A stretch of 64,000 nucleotides of DNA, taken from assembly GCA_017509755.1 (NCBI GenBank), contig JAFWOY010000029.1, forward strand, positions 124,001-188,000, in the 5' to 3' direction. This document shows positions 50,082-59,192 of the stretch, in pieces. Position 1 is the first letter of the stretch; every line of letters begins with the position of its first letter. This DNA is from Bacteroidales bacterium. Its GTDB lineage: Bacteria; Bacteroidota; Bacteroidia; Bacteroidales; UBA932. The position numbers and the translations under genes are program-made. The notes beneath the pieces are model-generated. The model saw only the letters and a program-made list of their open reading frames with translations, searched no databases and was not told the DNA's origin.

Positions 50082-52607
50082 TTAGATATGATTGAGTGAT
50101 TCCAAAATTCGGTCCAAAGTGTCCAAATCCGTCACCAAAACGGAACGCGCCTTGCTGCCTTCCTGCGGACCGACGATGCCGGCCGCCTCCAACTGGTCCA
50201 TGATACGGCCCGCACGGGCGTATCCCACATTGAGTTTGCGCTGCAGCATCGAAGTGGAACCCTGCTGGTATTGGACCACCATCTTTGCGCATTCCTCGAA
50301 GAGCTGGTCGCGTTTGTGCAGGTCCACGTCGCCGACACCGGCGTCTTCATCGTTCGGATCCACATATTCCGGAAGTTCGAACGGACCGGCATAGCCACGC
50401 TGGTCACTGATGAACTTCACCAAGTTGATGATCTCCGGCGTATCGACCAGTGCGCACTGGACACGGGTCAAGTCGTGGCCCGGATAGACGACGAGCATAT
50501 CGCCGCGGCCGATGAGACGGTTGGCGCCCGGCGCGTCGATGATAACCTTGGAATCCGTACCCGTGTTGACCTTGAAGGCAACCCGCGAGTTGAAGTTGGC
50601 TTTGATGGAACCGGTGATGATGTTGACGGTCGGGCGCTGCGTCGCGATGATCAGGTGGATACCCACGGCACGGGCTTTCTGGGCCAGACGGGCGATGGGA
50701 TTCTCGATCTCGCGGCCGGCCGTCATCAGCAAGTCGCCGAACTCGTCGATGATCACCACGATATAGGGCAGGAACTTGTGCCCGTTGTTCGGGTTGAGCT
50801 GCCGGTTCAGGAATTTGGCATTGTACTCCTTGAGCTGACGGACGTCGGCCTTCTTGAGGAGGTCGTAGCGGGCATCCATCTCAATGCAGAGCGAATTGAG
50901 CGTGTTGGCCACTTTCTTGGTATCGGTGATGATGGCTTCGTCGCCGTCGGGCAGCATCGCCAGGTAGTGCTTCTCCAACTTTTCGTAGAGGGAGAATTCC
51001 ACCTTCTTCGGATCGACCAGGACCATCTTCATCTCGGCCGGATGCTTGGCATACAGGAGCGAAGTGATCATCACATTCAGGCCCACGGACTTACCTTGAC
51101 CGGTGGCACCGGCCACCAGCAGGTGCGGCATCTTGGCCAGGTCCAGGAAGAACGGCTCGTTGGTCACAGTGATGCCGATCGCCATAGGCAGTTCCATCTT
51201 CTGGGAAGCTTCCTGGAACTGCTGGCAGCCCAGCACCGATTTGAGCGCCACCACGCTCGGCTTGACATTCGCCACCTCGATACCCACGGAATCCAGCAGG
51301 GTCACGACGCGGACGCCCTTGGCGCCCAGCGAAATGGCAATATCTTCTTCCAGATTGCGTACCTGCGCGACCTTGATGCCGTCGTCGAGCTGGATCTTGT
51401 AAAGCGTGACGGTCGGGCCCATCTTGGCGGTGATGCCCTTGACCCGGATCTTATAGCTGTTGAGCGCATTGACGATGCGCTGCTTGTTGTTTTCGAGTTC
51501 CTGCCGGGACACCTCGTACCACATGTCCTTGTAGTCCTTGAGGATCGACATCGGCGGAAGTTTGAACTTGGGAAGGTCGAGCCGGGGATCGTAGCGCTCG
51601 CGCCATTCCTCATCGGAAAGGCCGGCGATGATGTCGTTTTCACTCTTCTCGATGGTAAGCGTCACTTCGGGCTGCGCCATCCCCTCGGGCTTTGCCGGTT
51701 CGGGCTGGATTTCCTCAACTGCATCGACAACAGCCGGTTCGGAAGGCTGCAAAGGCACGTCAGCCGGCTGGCCGGAGGACTCGGCATCCGTAAAATCGAG
51801 CCAGTCATCCGTGGGATCCGTGTCGGCTTCCGGCGCACCATCCACCACCAGACCGGGATACGTATTGCCTTCTTCTTCATCCCCTTCTTCGATTTCATCC
51901 GGTTCCTCGTCCTCATCCGTCTCGCGGTGCGAGATGCCATAGAGGAGGTCGTCGAACCAGAACGCCACTTTGGGCGTCAGCAGGCAGGCATAGAGGAAAA
52001 GAATGACCAGCAGCACACCGGCCGTCCCCGCCTTGCCGAGCATCGAACAAAGCCAGCGGCAGGCAAAGTGGCCATAGGAGCCTCCGGCTCCCGTCCCGAG
52101 CAGCGAATCATAGGAGGTGAAGCTGAAGATATAGGCCAGCAGCACAGAGAAAATGATGGCGCCGAAAGCGCAGAGGAGAAACACCCGGAGCAGGTTGACC
52201 TTCCGGATGCGGAAACAATAGACGGTCAAGGCGCCCAGGAAGATCGGCAAGGCGAAGGCCCCGAATCCAAACAGCTTGGAGATCAGATAATCAGCCCAGA
52301 TAAAGCCAATCTTGCCGCCGGCATTCTCCGCCGTGACTTCCGTGGTAAACATCCGGCTGTCAAAGGTCAGGCTCTGGTCGGATGTCCAAGTAAAGACGTA
52401 CGACAGGAGGGCGACCAGCGTGTAGATCGTCAGGATGCCGCACAAGACACCCAGCACGATCCGGACCACCCTGCGGTTTTCTTCAGTCAGCAGCGGTTTG
52501 CGCGCCACGGGCGTCCGTTTCACGGGCGCGGCAGGCTTCTTCTTCGGTTTGGACTGCGGCCGGGCCTTGGCCTTGGCCTTTTCCTTGCTTTGCTTCTCTT
52601 TGGCCAT
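50082..52607 (-). CDS. ftsK: DNA translocase FtsK/SpoIIIE
   Basis: An 841-residue DNA pump for chromosome segregation at division. It has a Lys/Pro-rich start, four N-terminal membrane helices (residues about 45-230), an acidic, Pro-rich linker, then the motor. Motor motifs: GATGQGKSVGLNVMI (Walker A), PYIVVIIDEFGDLLMTAGRE (Walker B) and ATQRPTVNIITGSIKANFNS. The C-terminal gamma winged-helix domain ends QRKLNVGYARAGRIMDQLEA, the KOPS-reading part. It is cotranscribed with DUF4290 upstream and LolA downstream. Confidence 0.97.
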   Translation of the reverse strand: MAKEKQSKEKAKAKARPQSKPKKKPAAPVKRTPVARKPLLTEENRRVVRIVLGVLCGILTIYTLVALLSYVFTWTSDQSLTFDSRMFTTEVTAENAGGKIGFIWADYLISKLFGFGAFALPIFLGALTVYCFRIRKVNLLRVFLLCAFGAIIFSVLLAYIFSFTSYDSLLGTGAGGSYGHFACRWLCSMLGKAGTAGVLLVILFLYACLLTPKVAFWFDDLLYGISHRETDEDEEPDEIEEGDEEEGNTYPGLVVDGAPEADTDPTDDWLDFTDAESSGQPADVPLQPSEPAVVDAVEEIQPEPAKPEGMAQPEVTLTIEKSENDIIAGLSDEEWRERYDPRLDLPKFKLPPMSILKDYKDMWYEVSRQELENNKQRIVNALNSYKIRVKGITAKMGPTVTLYKIQLDDGIKVAQVRNLEEDIAISLGAKGVRVVTLLDSVGIEVANVKPSVVALKSVLGCQQFQEASQKMELPMAIGITVTNEPFFLDLAKMPHLLVAGATGQGKSVGLNVMITSLLYAKHPAEMKMVLVDPKKVEFSLYEKLEKHYLAMLPDGDEAIITDTKKVANTLNSLCIEMDARYDLLKKADVRQLKEYNAKFLNRQLNPNNGHKFLPYIVVIIDEFGDLLMTAGREIENPIARLAQKARAVGIHLIIATQRPTVNIITGSIKANFNSRVAFKVNTGTDSKVIIDAPGANRLIGRGDMLVVYPGHDLTRVQCALVDTPEIINLVKFISDQRGYAGPFELPEYVDPNDEDAGVGDVDLHKRDQLFEECAKMVVQYQQGSTSMLQRKLNVGYARAGRIMDQLEAAGIVGPQEGSKARSVLVTDLDTLDRILESLNHI

Positions 52608-52610
52608 GCG

Positions 52611-53258
52611 TTATTTCTTCCGTTTCCAGTTGCGGTTCTTCTTGTTGTTCCCCCCTCCGTAGCCAGCGCCGCCGTTGCCGCCGACGCTGATGCCCGGACG
52701 GGAAAAATTGGCGTTCTGGGAAATGGCGCCGAGATGCACATCTTCCGGCACTTTGAGCCTGCCGTCAGACAGGCGCTCGATATCGGCAAAAATGGTCTCT
52801 TCCGCCACGTTGTCCTTGTTCCAGATCAGGTACTGCTGCCGCATGTACAGCGCCAGGGTGCGGATCATCTCTTTCTTGATGTCGTCGTCTTCCCGGTCGG
52901 CAATCAGGTTGATCATGTTCTCGATATTGCGTCCGTAGCAGGCGGCCTTGACCGGTTTCCCGGGCAGGGTGATAATGTCCGGATGTTCTTCGAACTGCTG
53001 GGGTGTCGGAGCGGGGTACGGTGCATCGATATCCAGGTCGAAGCCGCCGATGACCTGGGCATGGTCCCAGAGTTTGTGCTTGTAATCGTTGAATTCGCGG
53101 ATCTGCGGATTGAGGAGGCCCATCACCTGCACGACAGCACGCATCTGCTGGCTGCGTTTCTCCTTGTCTTCAATGGCCTTCACCTGCTCGATCATTTTCT
53201 GCACATGGCGCCCGTATTCAGGCAGCACCAGTTTCTCTCTCTGCGTATTGTAATCCAT
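52611..53258 (-). CDS. DUF4290 family protein
   Basis: A 215-residue conserved Bacteroidota protein of unknown function. The start MDYNTQREKLVLPEYGRHVQ and the segments MIEQVKAIEDKEKRSQQM, VQVMGLLNPQIREFNDYKHK, LWDHAQVIGGFDLDIDAPYP and CYGRNIENMINLIAD match DUF4290. The C-terminal 30 residues are Gly/Asn/Lys-rich and probably disordered. It lies 3 nt before ftsK and is the first gene of that operon. Confidence 0.92.
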   Translation of the reverse strand: MDYNTQREKLVLPEYGRHVQKMIEQVKAIEDKEKRSQQMRAVVQVMGLLNPQIREFNDYKHKLWDHAQVIGGFDLDIDAPYPAPTPQQFEEHPDIITLPGKPVKAACYGRNIENMINLIADREDDDIKKEMIRTLALYMRQQYLIWNKDNVAEETIFADIERLSDGRLKVPEDVHLGAISQNANFSRPGISVGGNGGAGYGGGNNKKNRNWKRKK

Positions 53259-53285
53259 ATTCGCGTTTTGTCTTGGTTTAACTGA

Positions 53286-53293
53286 CAAAGATA
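53286..53293 (-). promoter_or_regulatory. Predicted -7 box for the DUF4290-ftsK-lolA operon
   Basis: On the minus strand this reads TATCTTTG, 27 nt before the start at 53258. It is divergent from the rfbD box. Confidence 0.55.
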
Positions 53294-53307
53294 CTTCTTT
53301 TATTTCT

Positions 53308-53315
53308 TATCTTTG
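53308..53315 (+). promoter_or_regulatory. Predicted -7 box for rfbD
   Basis: TATCTTTG matches TAnnTTTG, 16 nt before the ATG at 53332. Confidence 0.55.
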
Positions 53316-53331
53316 TACAAAATTTTTGGCA

Positions 53332-54198
53332 ATGAAGAAAGTATTGGTCACGGGGGCCCTCGGACAGCTCGGTACAGAATTGCAGTTGCTTACGGCCGGA
53401 AGACCGGAATTCGTCTTTACGGATGTCCGCACGGAAGGCCCGGTCCGGGCCCTTGATATCCTGGATCCCGGCGCGATCGCGCAGCTGGTGGACGAAGAAG
53501 AGATCGGCACACTCATCAATTGTGCCGCTTATACCAACGTGGATCTGGCCGAAAGCCAGCAGGAACTCTGCCAGGCCATCAATGCCGACGGACCGGGGAA
53601 CCTGGCCCGGATCGCCACCCGCAAGAACCTGACGCTGATCCACATATCGACTGAATATGTCTTCGACGGACGGAATCCGGCCGGTTACAGCGAGACGGCC
53701 CGCCGCCATCCCCTGTCCGCTTATGGACGCAGCAAGCGCGACGGCGAGGACAGGGTCCGACGCAGCGGTTGCCGCGGCATCATCATCCGCACGTCCTGGC
53801 TCTATTCTCCGTTCGGCAAGAATTTCGTGAAGACGATGCTCCGGCTGGGCGCTGAAAGACCGGAAATCGGGGTCGTAAACGATCAGGTCGGCAGCCCCAC
53901 TTATGCCCGCGACCTGGCGGAAGCCATCCTGGCCATCCTGCCGCAAATCGGCCCGCAGCAGGGAAGGATCTACCACTTCACCAACGAAGGGACCTGCACC
54001 TGGGCCGGACTGGCTGCCGCCGTCATGCGCGAAGCAGGCCTCCCCTGCCACGTCAGGCCCATCACCACAGCGGAGTATCCGTCCCCTGCCGTACGGCCGG
54101 CCTGCTCCATCCTTTCGAAGGAGCGCATCTGCCGCGAGTTCGGCATCCAGCTCAAACCCTGGGAAGAATCACTCAAAGACTGTCTGCGACGTCTTTGA
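53332..54198 (+). CDS. rfbD: dTDP-4-dehydrorhamnose reductase
   Basis: A 288-residue SDR that makes dTDP-L-rhamnose in the final step of the pathway. The NAD(P)-binding motif is VLVTGALGQLGTEL, NCAAYTNVDLAESQ and HISTEYVFDG are family hallmarks, and the YxxxK motif is YGRSK in PLSAYGRSKRDGE. The second ATG was preferred as start (53332). It converges with rfbC (26 nt of 3' overlap). rfbA and rfbB are not in this window. Confidence 0.94.
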   Translation: MKKVLVTGALGQLGTELQLLTAGRPEFVFTDVRTEGPVRALDILDPGAIAQLVDEEEIGTLINCAAYTNVDLAESQQELCQAINADGPGNLARIATRKNLTLIHISTEYVFDGRNPAGYSETARRHPLSAYGRSKRDGEDRVRRSGCRGIIIRTSWLYSPFGKNFVKTMLRLGAERPEIGVVNDQVGSPTYARDLAEAILAILPQIGPQQGRIYHFTNEGTCTWAGLAAAVMREAGLPCHVRPITTAEYPSPAVRPACSILSKERICREFGIQLKPWEESLKDCLRRL

Positions 54199-54724
54199 AA
54201 AAAGGAGCCCGCGCATCCTTCTCAGAGAGGATGACCTCGTCGGGGGAAACGCCCCAGTCGATGGCGAAGAAAGGATCGTTCCAGCGGTACGATCCTTCGG
54301 CCTCGGGCGCATAATAATTGTCGCATTTGTATTGGAACAGCGTATCGTCTTCCAGCACCAGGAAGCCGTGCGCAAACCCGCGCGGGATGAAAAGCTGACG
54401 CTTGTTCTCTCCACTCAATTCCACGGTGACACTCTGGCCGAAAGTCGGTGAGCCGGGACGGAGATCCACCGCCACGTCGAGGACACGGCCCCGCACCACG
54501 CGCAACAGCTTGGCCTGCGCCGCTTCGCCTTTCTGGAAATGCAGGCCGCGCAACACCCCGCGCCGGGCGGAATAGGATTCGTTGTCCTGCACAAAGGACA
54601 CAGGACCGATATGCTGTTCAAAATCCCTGAGGGAGAACGATTCGAAGAAGTAGCCCCGGTGGTCGCCGAAAACACGCGGCTCCACGATGACCAGGCCTTC
54701 GATGTCAGTTTTGAGGTAATTCAT
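54173..54724 (-). CDS. rfbC: dTDP-4-dehydrorhamnose 3,5-epimerase
   Basis: A 183-residue cupin epimerase. Motifs: EPRVFGDHRGYFFESF, VLRGLHFQKGEAAQAKLLRV (catalytic His), VAVDLRPGSPTFGQ and FIPRGFAHGFLVLEDD. The C-terminal ...WNDPFFAIDWG... is the standard RfbC ending, which the paralogue at 16518 has in altered form. Paired with rfbD, it is the likely rhamnose-pathway enzyme. A minus-strand TAnnTTTG box is at 54747. Confidence 0.94.
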   Translation of the reverse strand: MNYLKTDIEGLVIVEPRVFGDHRGYFFESFSLRDFEQHIGPVSFVQDNESYSARRGVLRGLHFQKGEAAQAKLLRVVRGRVLDVAVDLRPGSPTFGQSVTVELSGENKRQLFIPRGFAHGFLVLEDDTLFQYKCDNYYAPEAEGSYRWNDPFFAIDWGVSPDEVILSEKDARAPFFKDVADSL

Positions 54725-54746
54725 CTGAATTTGCTTTCCAACCGTA

Positions 54747-54754
54747 CAAAGGTA
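54747..54754 (-). promoter_or_regulatory. Predicted -7 box for rfbC
   Basis: On the minus strand this reads TACCTTTG, 22 nt before the rfbC start. Confidence 0.5.
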
Positions 54755-54767
54755 GCGTTTTTTTGTA

Positions 54768-54775
54768 TAACTTTG
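54768..54775 (+). promoter_or_regulatory. Predicted -7 box for the fusion oxidoreductase
   Basis: TAACTTTG matches TAnnTTTG, 25 nt before the ATG at 54801. Confidence 0.5.
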
Positions 54776-54800
54776 TTGGGATTTGCCAACAAAACACTTT

Positions 54801-57800
54801 ATGTACAAGATCGCTTCCCACCCCATCCTGGATATTCCTGAAGAGGATCTCCATGAATTCATATTTGAAGGAAAACCCGTGAAGGGCCAGAAAGGCCAGA
54901 CCATCGCCGCCGCCCTGCACCAGGCCGGTTTTCCGGTTCACCACCACAGTTTGAAAGACCGCAAGCGCACCATGGAGTGCGGCATCGGCAAATGCGGTGC
55001 CTGCGAGATGCTCGTGGACGGCCACATCCGCCGCATCTGCATCACCAAGATCGACGGTATCCGGGAAGTCCGGCGCGTCGGCAAGGAGAGTTTCTCCCTG
55101 GTTGACAGTTCCACCACGCGGCAGGACGAAAAGAAGAAGGTTTACCGTACGGCGGTCGCCATCATCGGTGCAGGCCCGGCCGGTCTCGCCGTCCGCGAAG
55201 AACTCAACAAAGCCGGCATCGATTGCCTGGTGCTCGACAACAACGACGCCATCGGCGGGCAGTTCCAGATGCAGACCCACCAGTTCTTCTTCTTCGAGAA
55301 GAAGCAGAAATTCGGTGGCATGCGAGGCTTTGACATCGCCAAGACCCTGGCCGGCGATTCGCTGGAAGGCATCATGCTGAACTGTGTGGTATGGGATATC
55401 CTGGAAGGTAAGCGCCTCGCCGTCAAGAATGTCGTTTCGCAGGAAATCTTCTACGTGGATGCCGAGCAGCTCGTCGTCGCGGCGGGCGCCCTCCCCTTCA
55501 TGCCGGCGTTCAAGAACGACGACCTCCCGGGCGTTTTCACGGCCGCCGTCGTGCAGCGCATGATGAACAAGGAATTCACCCTGCTCGGCAAGAACATCCT
55601 GACCGTGGGTGCCGGCAACATCGGTTACCTGACTTCCTACCAGGCCATGCAGGCGGGCGCCAAAGTCAAGGCCATCATCGAAGCCATGCCCCACGAAGGA
55701 GGTTTCCCCGTACAGGCCAACCGGCTTCGCCGCCTCGGCGTGCCCATCATGACCTCCTATACGCTCGTTGAAGCGATCCCCAATGAAGACTGGACCGGCG
55801 TGACGGGCGCCATCATCGCCAAATGTGAGAACTTCAAGCCGATTCCCGGCACGGAAGTCCGGATCGACGGAATCGACTGCATCAATATCTGCACCGGCCT
55901 GCTGCCCGACAGCCAACTGCTGCGCAAAGGCACGGAAGTCTTCGGTACGGCCTGCCACGGTGTCGGCGACGCAGTGCGCATCGGCGAAGGCACTTCCGCC
56001 GTGTTGCGCGGCCGCCAATGTGCCTACGAGATCCAACAGGCTCTCGGCCGCCGCATCGACTACAATGCCTATCTGACCGTTTCCAAAGAATACATCGACT
56101 CCCAGCAGCGGCCGCAGCGGCTGCTCGATGCACCGGTCAAACCGTCGGCCGCGCGGATGCGCAAAGGCGGGTTCGTGATCGCCGACTGTCTGTACGGCTT
56201 CGCGTGCAACCCTTGCTCGTTTGCCTGCAAGCAGGGCGCCATCACCAAGAGTTCCACTTCCGTGACGCCGACGATCGACTTCGACAAATGCATCGGCTGC
56301 ATGGAATGCGTGGCCCACTGCCCGGGTCTGGCCATCTTCGGCTACCGGCCGGAAAAGCGTCAGATCTTCCTCCCTGTCGAATTCAACGTCGAGGCCGGCT
56401 CAGAAGTCTTCCTGGTCGATGACAACGGCCAGAAAGTGGGAGAAGGCACCATCGAACGCCTCATCCGCAAACCCAACAAGACCAACGTGGCGGTCGTGAA
56501 AGCCGAAAAGATCTATGCCGGCGACAGCGACGAAGCCCTGCTCGAAGCGCACGGCTTCATCGTCAAGGAAAACTACCCCGAGCCGCTCGAGATGACCCCT
56601 ACCGAACTCAACGACGACTTCACCTACATCTGCCACTGCGAAGACGTGCGTCTGCGCGACCTGCTTGCCCTGCTCAAGGGCCGTACCAGCATCACCGCCC
56701 AGGAACTCAAGCACATTTCCCGCCTGGGCATGGGCCCGTGCCGCGGTACGCGCTGTCTGCCGCGCGCCAAACAGGCCCTGCGCGCCTATGGCATCGAGAT
56801 TACGGGCGATTTCACGCCGCGCGGCCCGATGGCCAACCTCGTGGAGATCGGCAACGTCACCAACCCGTCCCGCCAGGTCGAACTGATCACCAATCCCAAG
56901 TGCACCGATGTGGAGATCCGCCGCGTGGGGGCCTTCGTGGCCGGTGGCGGCATGGCCGGCACGGCCCTGTTCCGCTATCTTTCGGAAGCCGGATTCAAGC
57001 CCATCCTGGTCAACAACGAACACGGCAGCTCCTGGCGTTGCATCGCCGGCGGCCGTCCGGCATTCTCCCTCCCCGCCCTGGCCGATATCGCCACGCACAA
57101 CCTGGAGATTTTCCGCGAAGTGCAAGGCCTGCGCAACATCGACCTCAAGATGACGCGCTATGTGAACTTCGTCCATGACGACGAAACCTACCGGTCGCTC
57201 GACGCGTCCCGGGCCTGGTCGAATGCCTACATGGTGGACAAGAAAGATTTCGCGGCGGAGATTTCCCCGTACATCAATCCCGACCTCAACCTCTACAGCC
57301 ATGCGCTCATTTCACTCGACTGCTGGCAGGCCACTCCGGGCAAGACCATCGACACGGTGCGTCAGCTCGGTATCAAAGCCGGCGGCCAGGTGTTTGAAGA
57401 CACGGAAGTCATCCACGTCGAGAAGAACAGCCGGCAGTACCGGATTACCGTCCGCACCCGAGACGGCCGCTATGTCCGCTATGAGACCGAAGTCTTCGTC
57501 AATGCGATGGGCGCCGGCGCCGAGAAATTCGCCCGCCAGCTCGGCATCGAAACCGGCCTCTATCCGGTCCGCCACCAGGCCTTCATCACCAAACGCCTGC
57601 CGTTGATCGGCAAAGACGGCGACTCGCTCGACATGCTCATCGACCGTCGCCACTACAAGGGCTTCTCGGCGGTCTATGGCCAGCAGTTGGCCGAGACCGG
57701 CCAGATCATCGGCTGCGCCTCCCCGGCCCAGGACGCGACGGACGCCGCCAAGAACTTGAAAGTCAACACCCAGGAATTCCTGGAGATCGCCTCCGAAGTC

Positions 57801-58049
57801 TTCACCGAATGGATCCCGCAGCTCAAGGGAATGAGTCTTCAGGCCACCTGGTGCGGCTACTACACGGAGCCGCGCTACATCATCGACCCGGAGAAAGGCC
57901 TGTTCGTCGGCATGCGCGGCCACGGCTTCATGCTGTCGCAATACATCGCCAAACTCTACGTCGAAGCCCTGCTGGGCCACGAGGTTCCGTCCTACTTCAA
58001 GGACCTCGCCCTCGGCGGCCCCGGCCTTTCGGAGCAGGCGTTCAAGTAA
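54801..58049 (+). CDS. Multidomain Fe-S/FAD oxidoreductase (sarcosine/opine-oxidase-like fusion)
   Basis: A 1,082-residue single chain with several redox modules. Residues 1-90: [2Fe-2S] ferredoxin with Cys60, 65, 68 and 80 (CGIGKCGAC). About 115-440: FAD/NAD oxidoreductase (VAIIGAGPAGLAVREEL, IGGQF). About 465-520: cysteine clusters CNPCSFAC and CIGCMECVAHCP, 4Fe-4S-like. About 610-665: BFD-like [2Fe-2S] (ICHCEDV, GMGPCRGTRC). About 710-1,070: DAO-type FAD domain (GAFVAGGGMAGTALF). In opine or hydroxyproline oxidases these are separate subunits. It probably oxidises an amino or imino acid; substrate unknown. Confidence 0.88.
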   Translation: MYKIASHPILDIPEEDLHEFIFEGKPVKGQKGQTIAAALHQAGFPVHHHSLKDRKRTMECGIGKCGACEMLVDGHIRRICITKIDGIREVRRVGKESFSLVDSSTTRQDEKKKVYRTAVAIIGAGPAGLAVREELNKAGIDCLVLDNNDAIGGQFQMQTHQFFFFEKKQKFGGMRGFDIAKTLAGDSLEGIMLNCVVWDILEGKRLAVKNVVSQEIFYVDAEQLVVAAGALPFMPAFKNDDLPGVFTAAVVQRMMNKEFTLLGKNILTVGAGNIGYLTSYQAMQAGAKVKAIIEAMPHEGGFPVQANRLRRLGVPIMTSYTLVEAIPNEDWTGVTGAIIAKCENFKPIPGTEVRIDGIDCINICTGLLPDSQLLRKGTEVFGTACHGVGDAVRIGEGTSAVLRGRQCAYEIQQALGRRIDYNAYLTVSKEYIDSQQRPQRLLDAPVKPSAARMRKGGFVIADCLYGFACNPCSFACKQGAITKSSTSVTPTIDFDKCIGCMECVAHCPGLAIFGYRPEKRQIFLPVEFNVEAGSEVFLVDDNGQKVGEGTIERLIRKPNKTNVAVVKAEKIYAGDSDEALLEAHGFIVKENYPEPLEMTPTELNDDFTYICHCEDVRLRDLLALLKGRTSITAQELKHISRLGMGPCRGTRCLPRAKQALRAYGIEITGDFTPRGPMANLVEIGNVTNPSRQVELITNPKCTDVEIRRVGAFVAGGGMAGTALFRYLSEAGFKPILVNNEHGSSWRCIAGGRPAFSLPALADIATHNLEIFREVQGLRNIDLKMTRYVNFVHDDETYRSLDASRAWSNAYMVDKKDFAAEISPYINPDLNLYSHALISLDCWQATPGKTIDTVRQLGIKAGGQVFEDTEVIHVEKNSRQYRITVRTRDGRYVRYETEVFVNAMGAGAEKFARQLGIETGLYPVRHQAFITKRLPLIGKDGDSLDMLIDRRHYKGFSAVYGQQLAETGQIIGCASPAQDATDAAKNLKVNTQEFLEIASEVFTEWIPQLKGMSLQATWCGYYTEPRYIIDPEKGLFVGMRGHGFMLSQYIAKLYVEALLGHEVPSYFKDLALGGPGLSEQAFK

Positions 58050-58079
58050 TGCTTCTGCGCTCGAACAGCCATTGATTGT

Positions 58080-58110
58080 GCCCAATGGCGCTAAACAAAA
58101 GCCATTGGGC
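58080..58110 (+). terminator. Hairpin after the fusion oxidoreductase
   Basis: GCCCAATGGC, 11-nt loop, GCCATTGGGC: a perfect 10-bp stem 30 nt after the stop. No T-tract follows. It is part of a cluster of CCATTGG half-sites. Confidence 0.5.
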
Positions 58111-58165
58111 GCAATTAACGGCTAAAATGCAACCAATGGACCGAAATCAGCGCCATTGGACACAG

Positions 58166-58915
58166 TCAATTGGGTTCCTCACCGATGGTAGAAAGGGCTT
58201 TGTTGTTGTTGTTGACCGTCACCCGGACTGAGTCTACTGAGGTGCAGGTGTATTCGGCGATTGCTTCTTCCCCGTAGCCAAGTTCCGTCAAGATATAGAC
58301 CGTCTTGGCCCGCTCTCCGGAGAGTTTCTGTATATCGGCGCGTTGCCGGGGCGTCAGTGCCTCGAGGCAGCTTTCGATAGCCGTCGCGAAATTGTCGGAA
58401 AAACCTTTTCGTAGCGTAGTGGCCAGGTCGGTTTCTCCCATTATTCAAACGGCTTTCCAATTCAATGGCCCGTCGGTAGTACCCAGCCGCTTCCGGCAGA
58501 TTCAAGGTACGATAATCATTGACCTGCCCCAAATAGGCACAGATCAAAGCTTCCAACCTTTCATCGTCGACAGGGCAATCAGACAGGATCTGAAGTGACT
58601 GCCGCATAGATTCACACGCACTTTCGTTGTTTTTTGTCGTGATCCAGGTTACCAAACCGTGATAAAAGCAGGCGCGTGCATAATGATAGGTATTCCCGTT
58701 GGAGCCGAACCACTTGCTTGAGAAGGATCGGTTTGGAGAAGTCGGTCAATTTCTGACAATCGATCTTCTACGGAAGGACCCCTGCTGCAACTGGGCATAG
58801 CCCAGATAATCAGGCCGAGTCCTATGATGAAAAAAATAAACGTTTCAATACTATCGGGTAAAAAATCCTTGAAATAATGGATGAGCTTGAAATGACAAAT
58901 ATCAGATAAAACAGA
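58166..58915 (-). pseudogene. Decayed TPR sensor/HTH regulator
   Basis: Minus-strand remnant spread over three frames. The first part (58915 to about 58735) reads a membrane segment FIFFIIGLGLIIWAMPSCSRG then DRLSEIDRLLQTDPSQA. The second (about 58735-58445) reads a TPR-like stretch with YHYARACFYHGLVTW and AAGYYRRAIELESRL. The third (58441-58166, starting MGETDLATTLRKGF) ends in a helix-turn-helix-like region, GERAKTVYILTELGYGEEAI. That last part matches the intact gene at 63197 (QQKTVFVLTELEFTPGDISGML), so this is probably a frameshifted paralogue. Confidence 0.6.
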
Positions 58916-59192
58916 CGGAATTCAAAAGAAAACGACTCTTTTCGTAATTAATTCACGTATTTTCCTCATAATCAATTTGTTGAATTTTAACATTTTCAAA
59001 GCCCCTTTTCTGCAGAAGTAGTAGGAGTGATTAATCGGCGTACTTTTTCATAAAGAAAACCTGTTAGCCAAACTATCTATTTATCAACTATTTAGAACCG
59101 ATTATTACGAAAATCATCCTATGCCCATAAAAGAGACGCAACATATCCATCCGTTTATGCATCATACTGTATACATCACATCTGTTACGATT

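Noticed and set aside
50271..53285. Plus-strand open frame of 1,004 codons opposite ftsK and DUF4290
   Set aside because: It is a mirror of the GC-rich codon pattern of the real genes, His/Val/Asp-rich, with no recognisable motif.
58069..58176. Possible CRISPR array from repeated CCATTGG motifs
   Set aside because: The repeats are only about 7 bp, spacing is irregular, orientations alternate and no cas genes are near.
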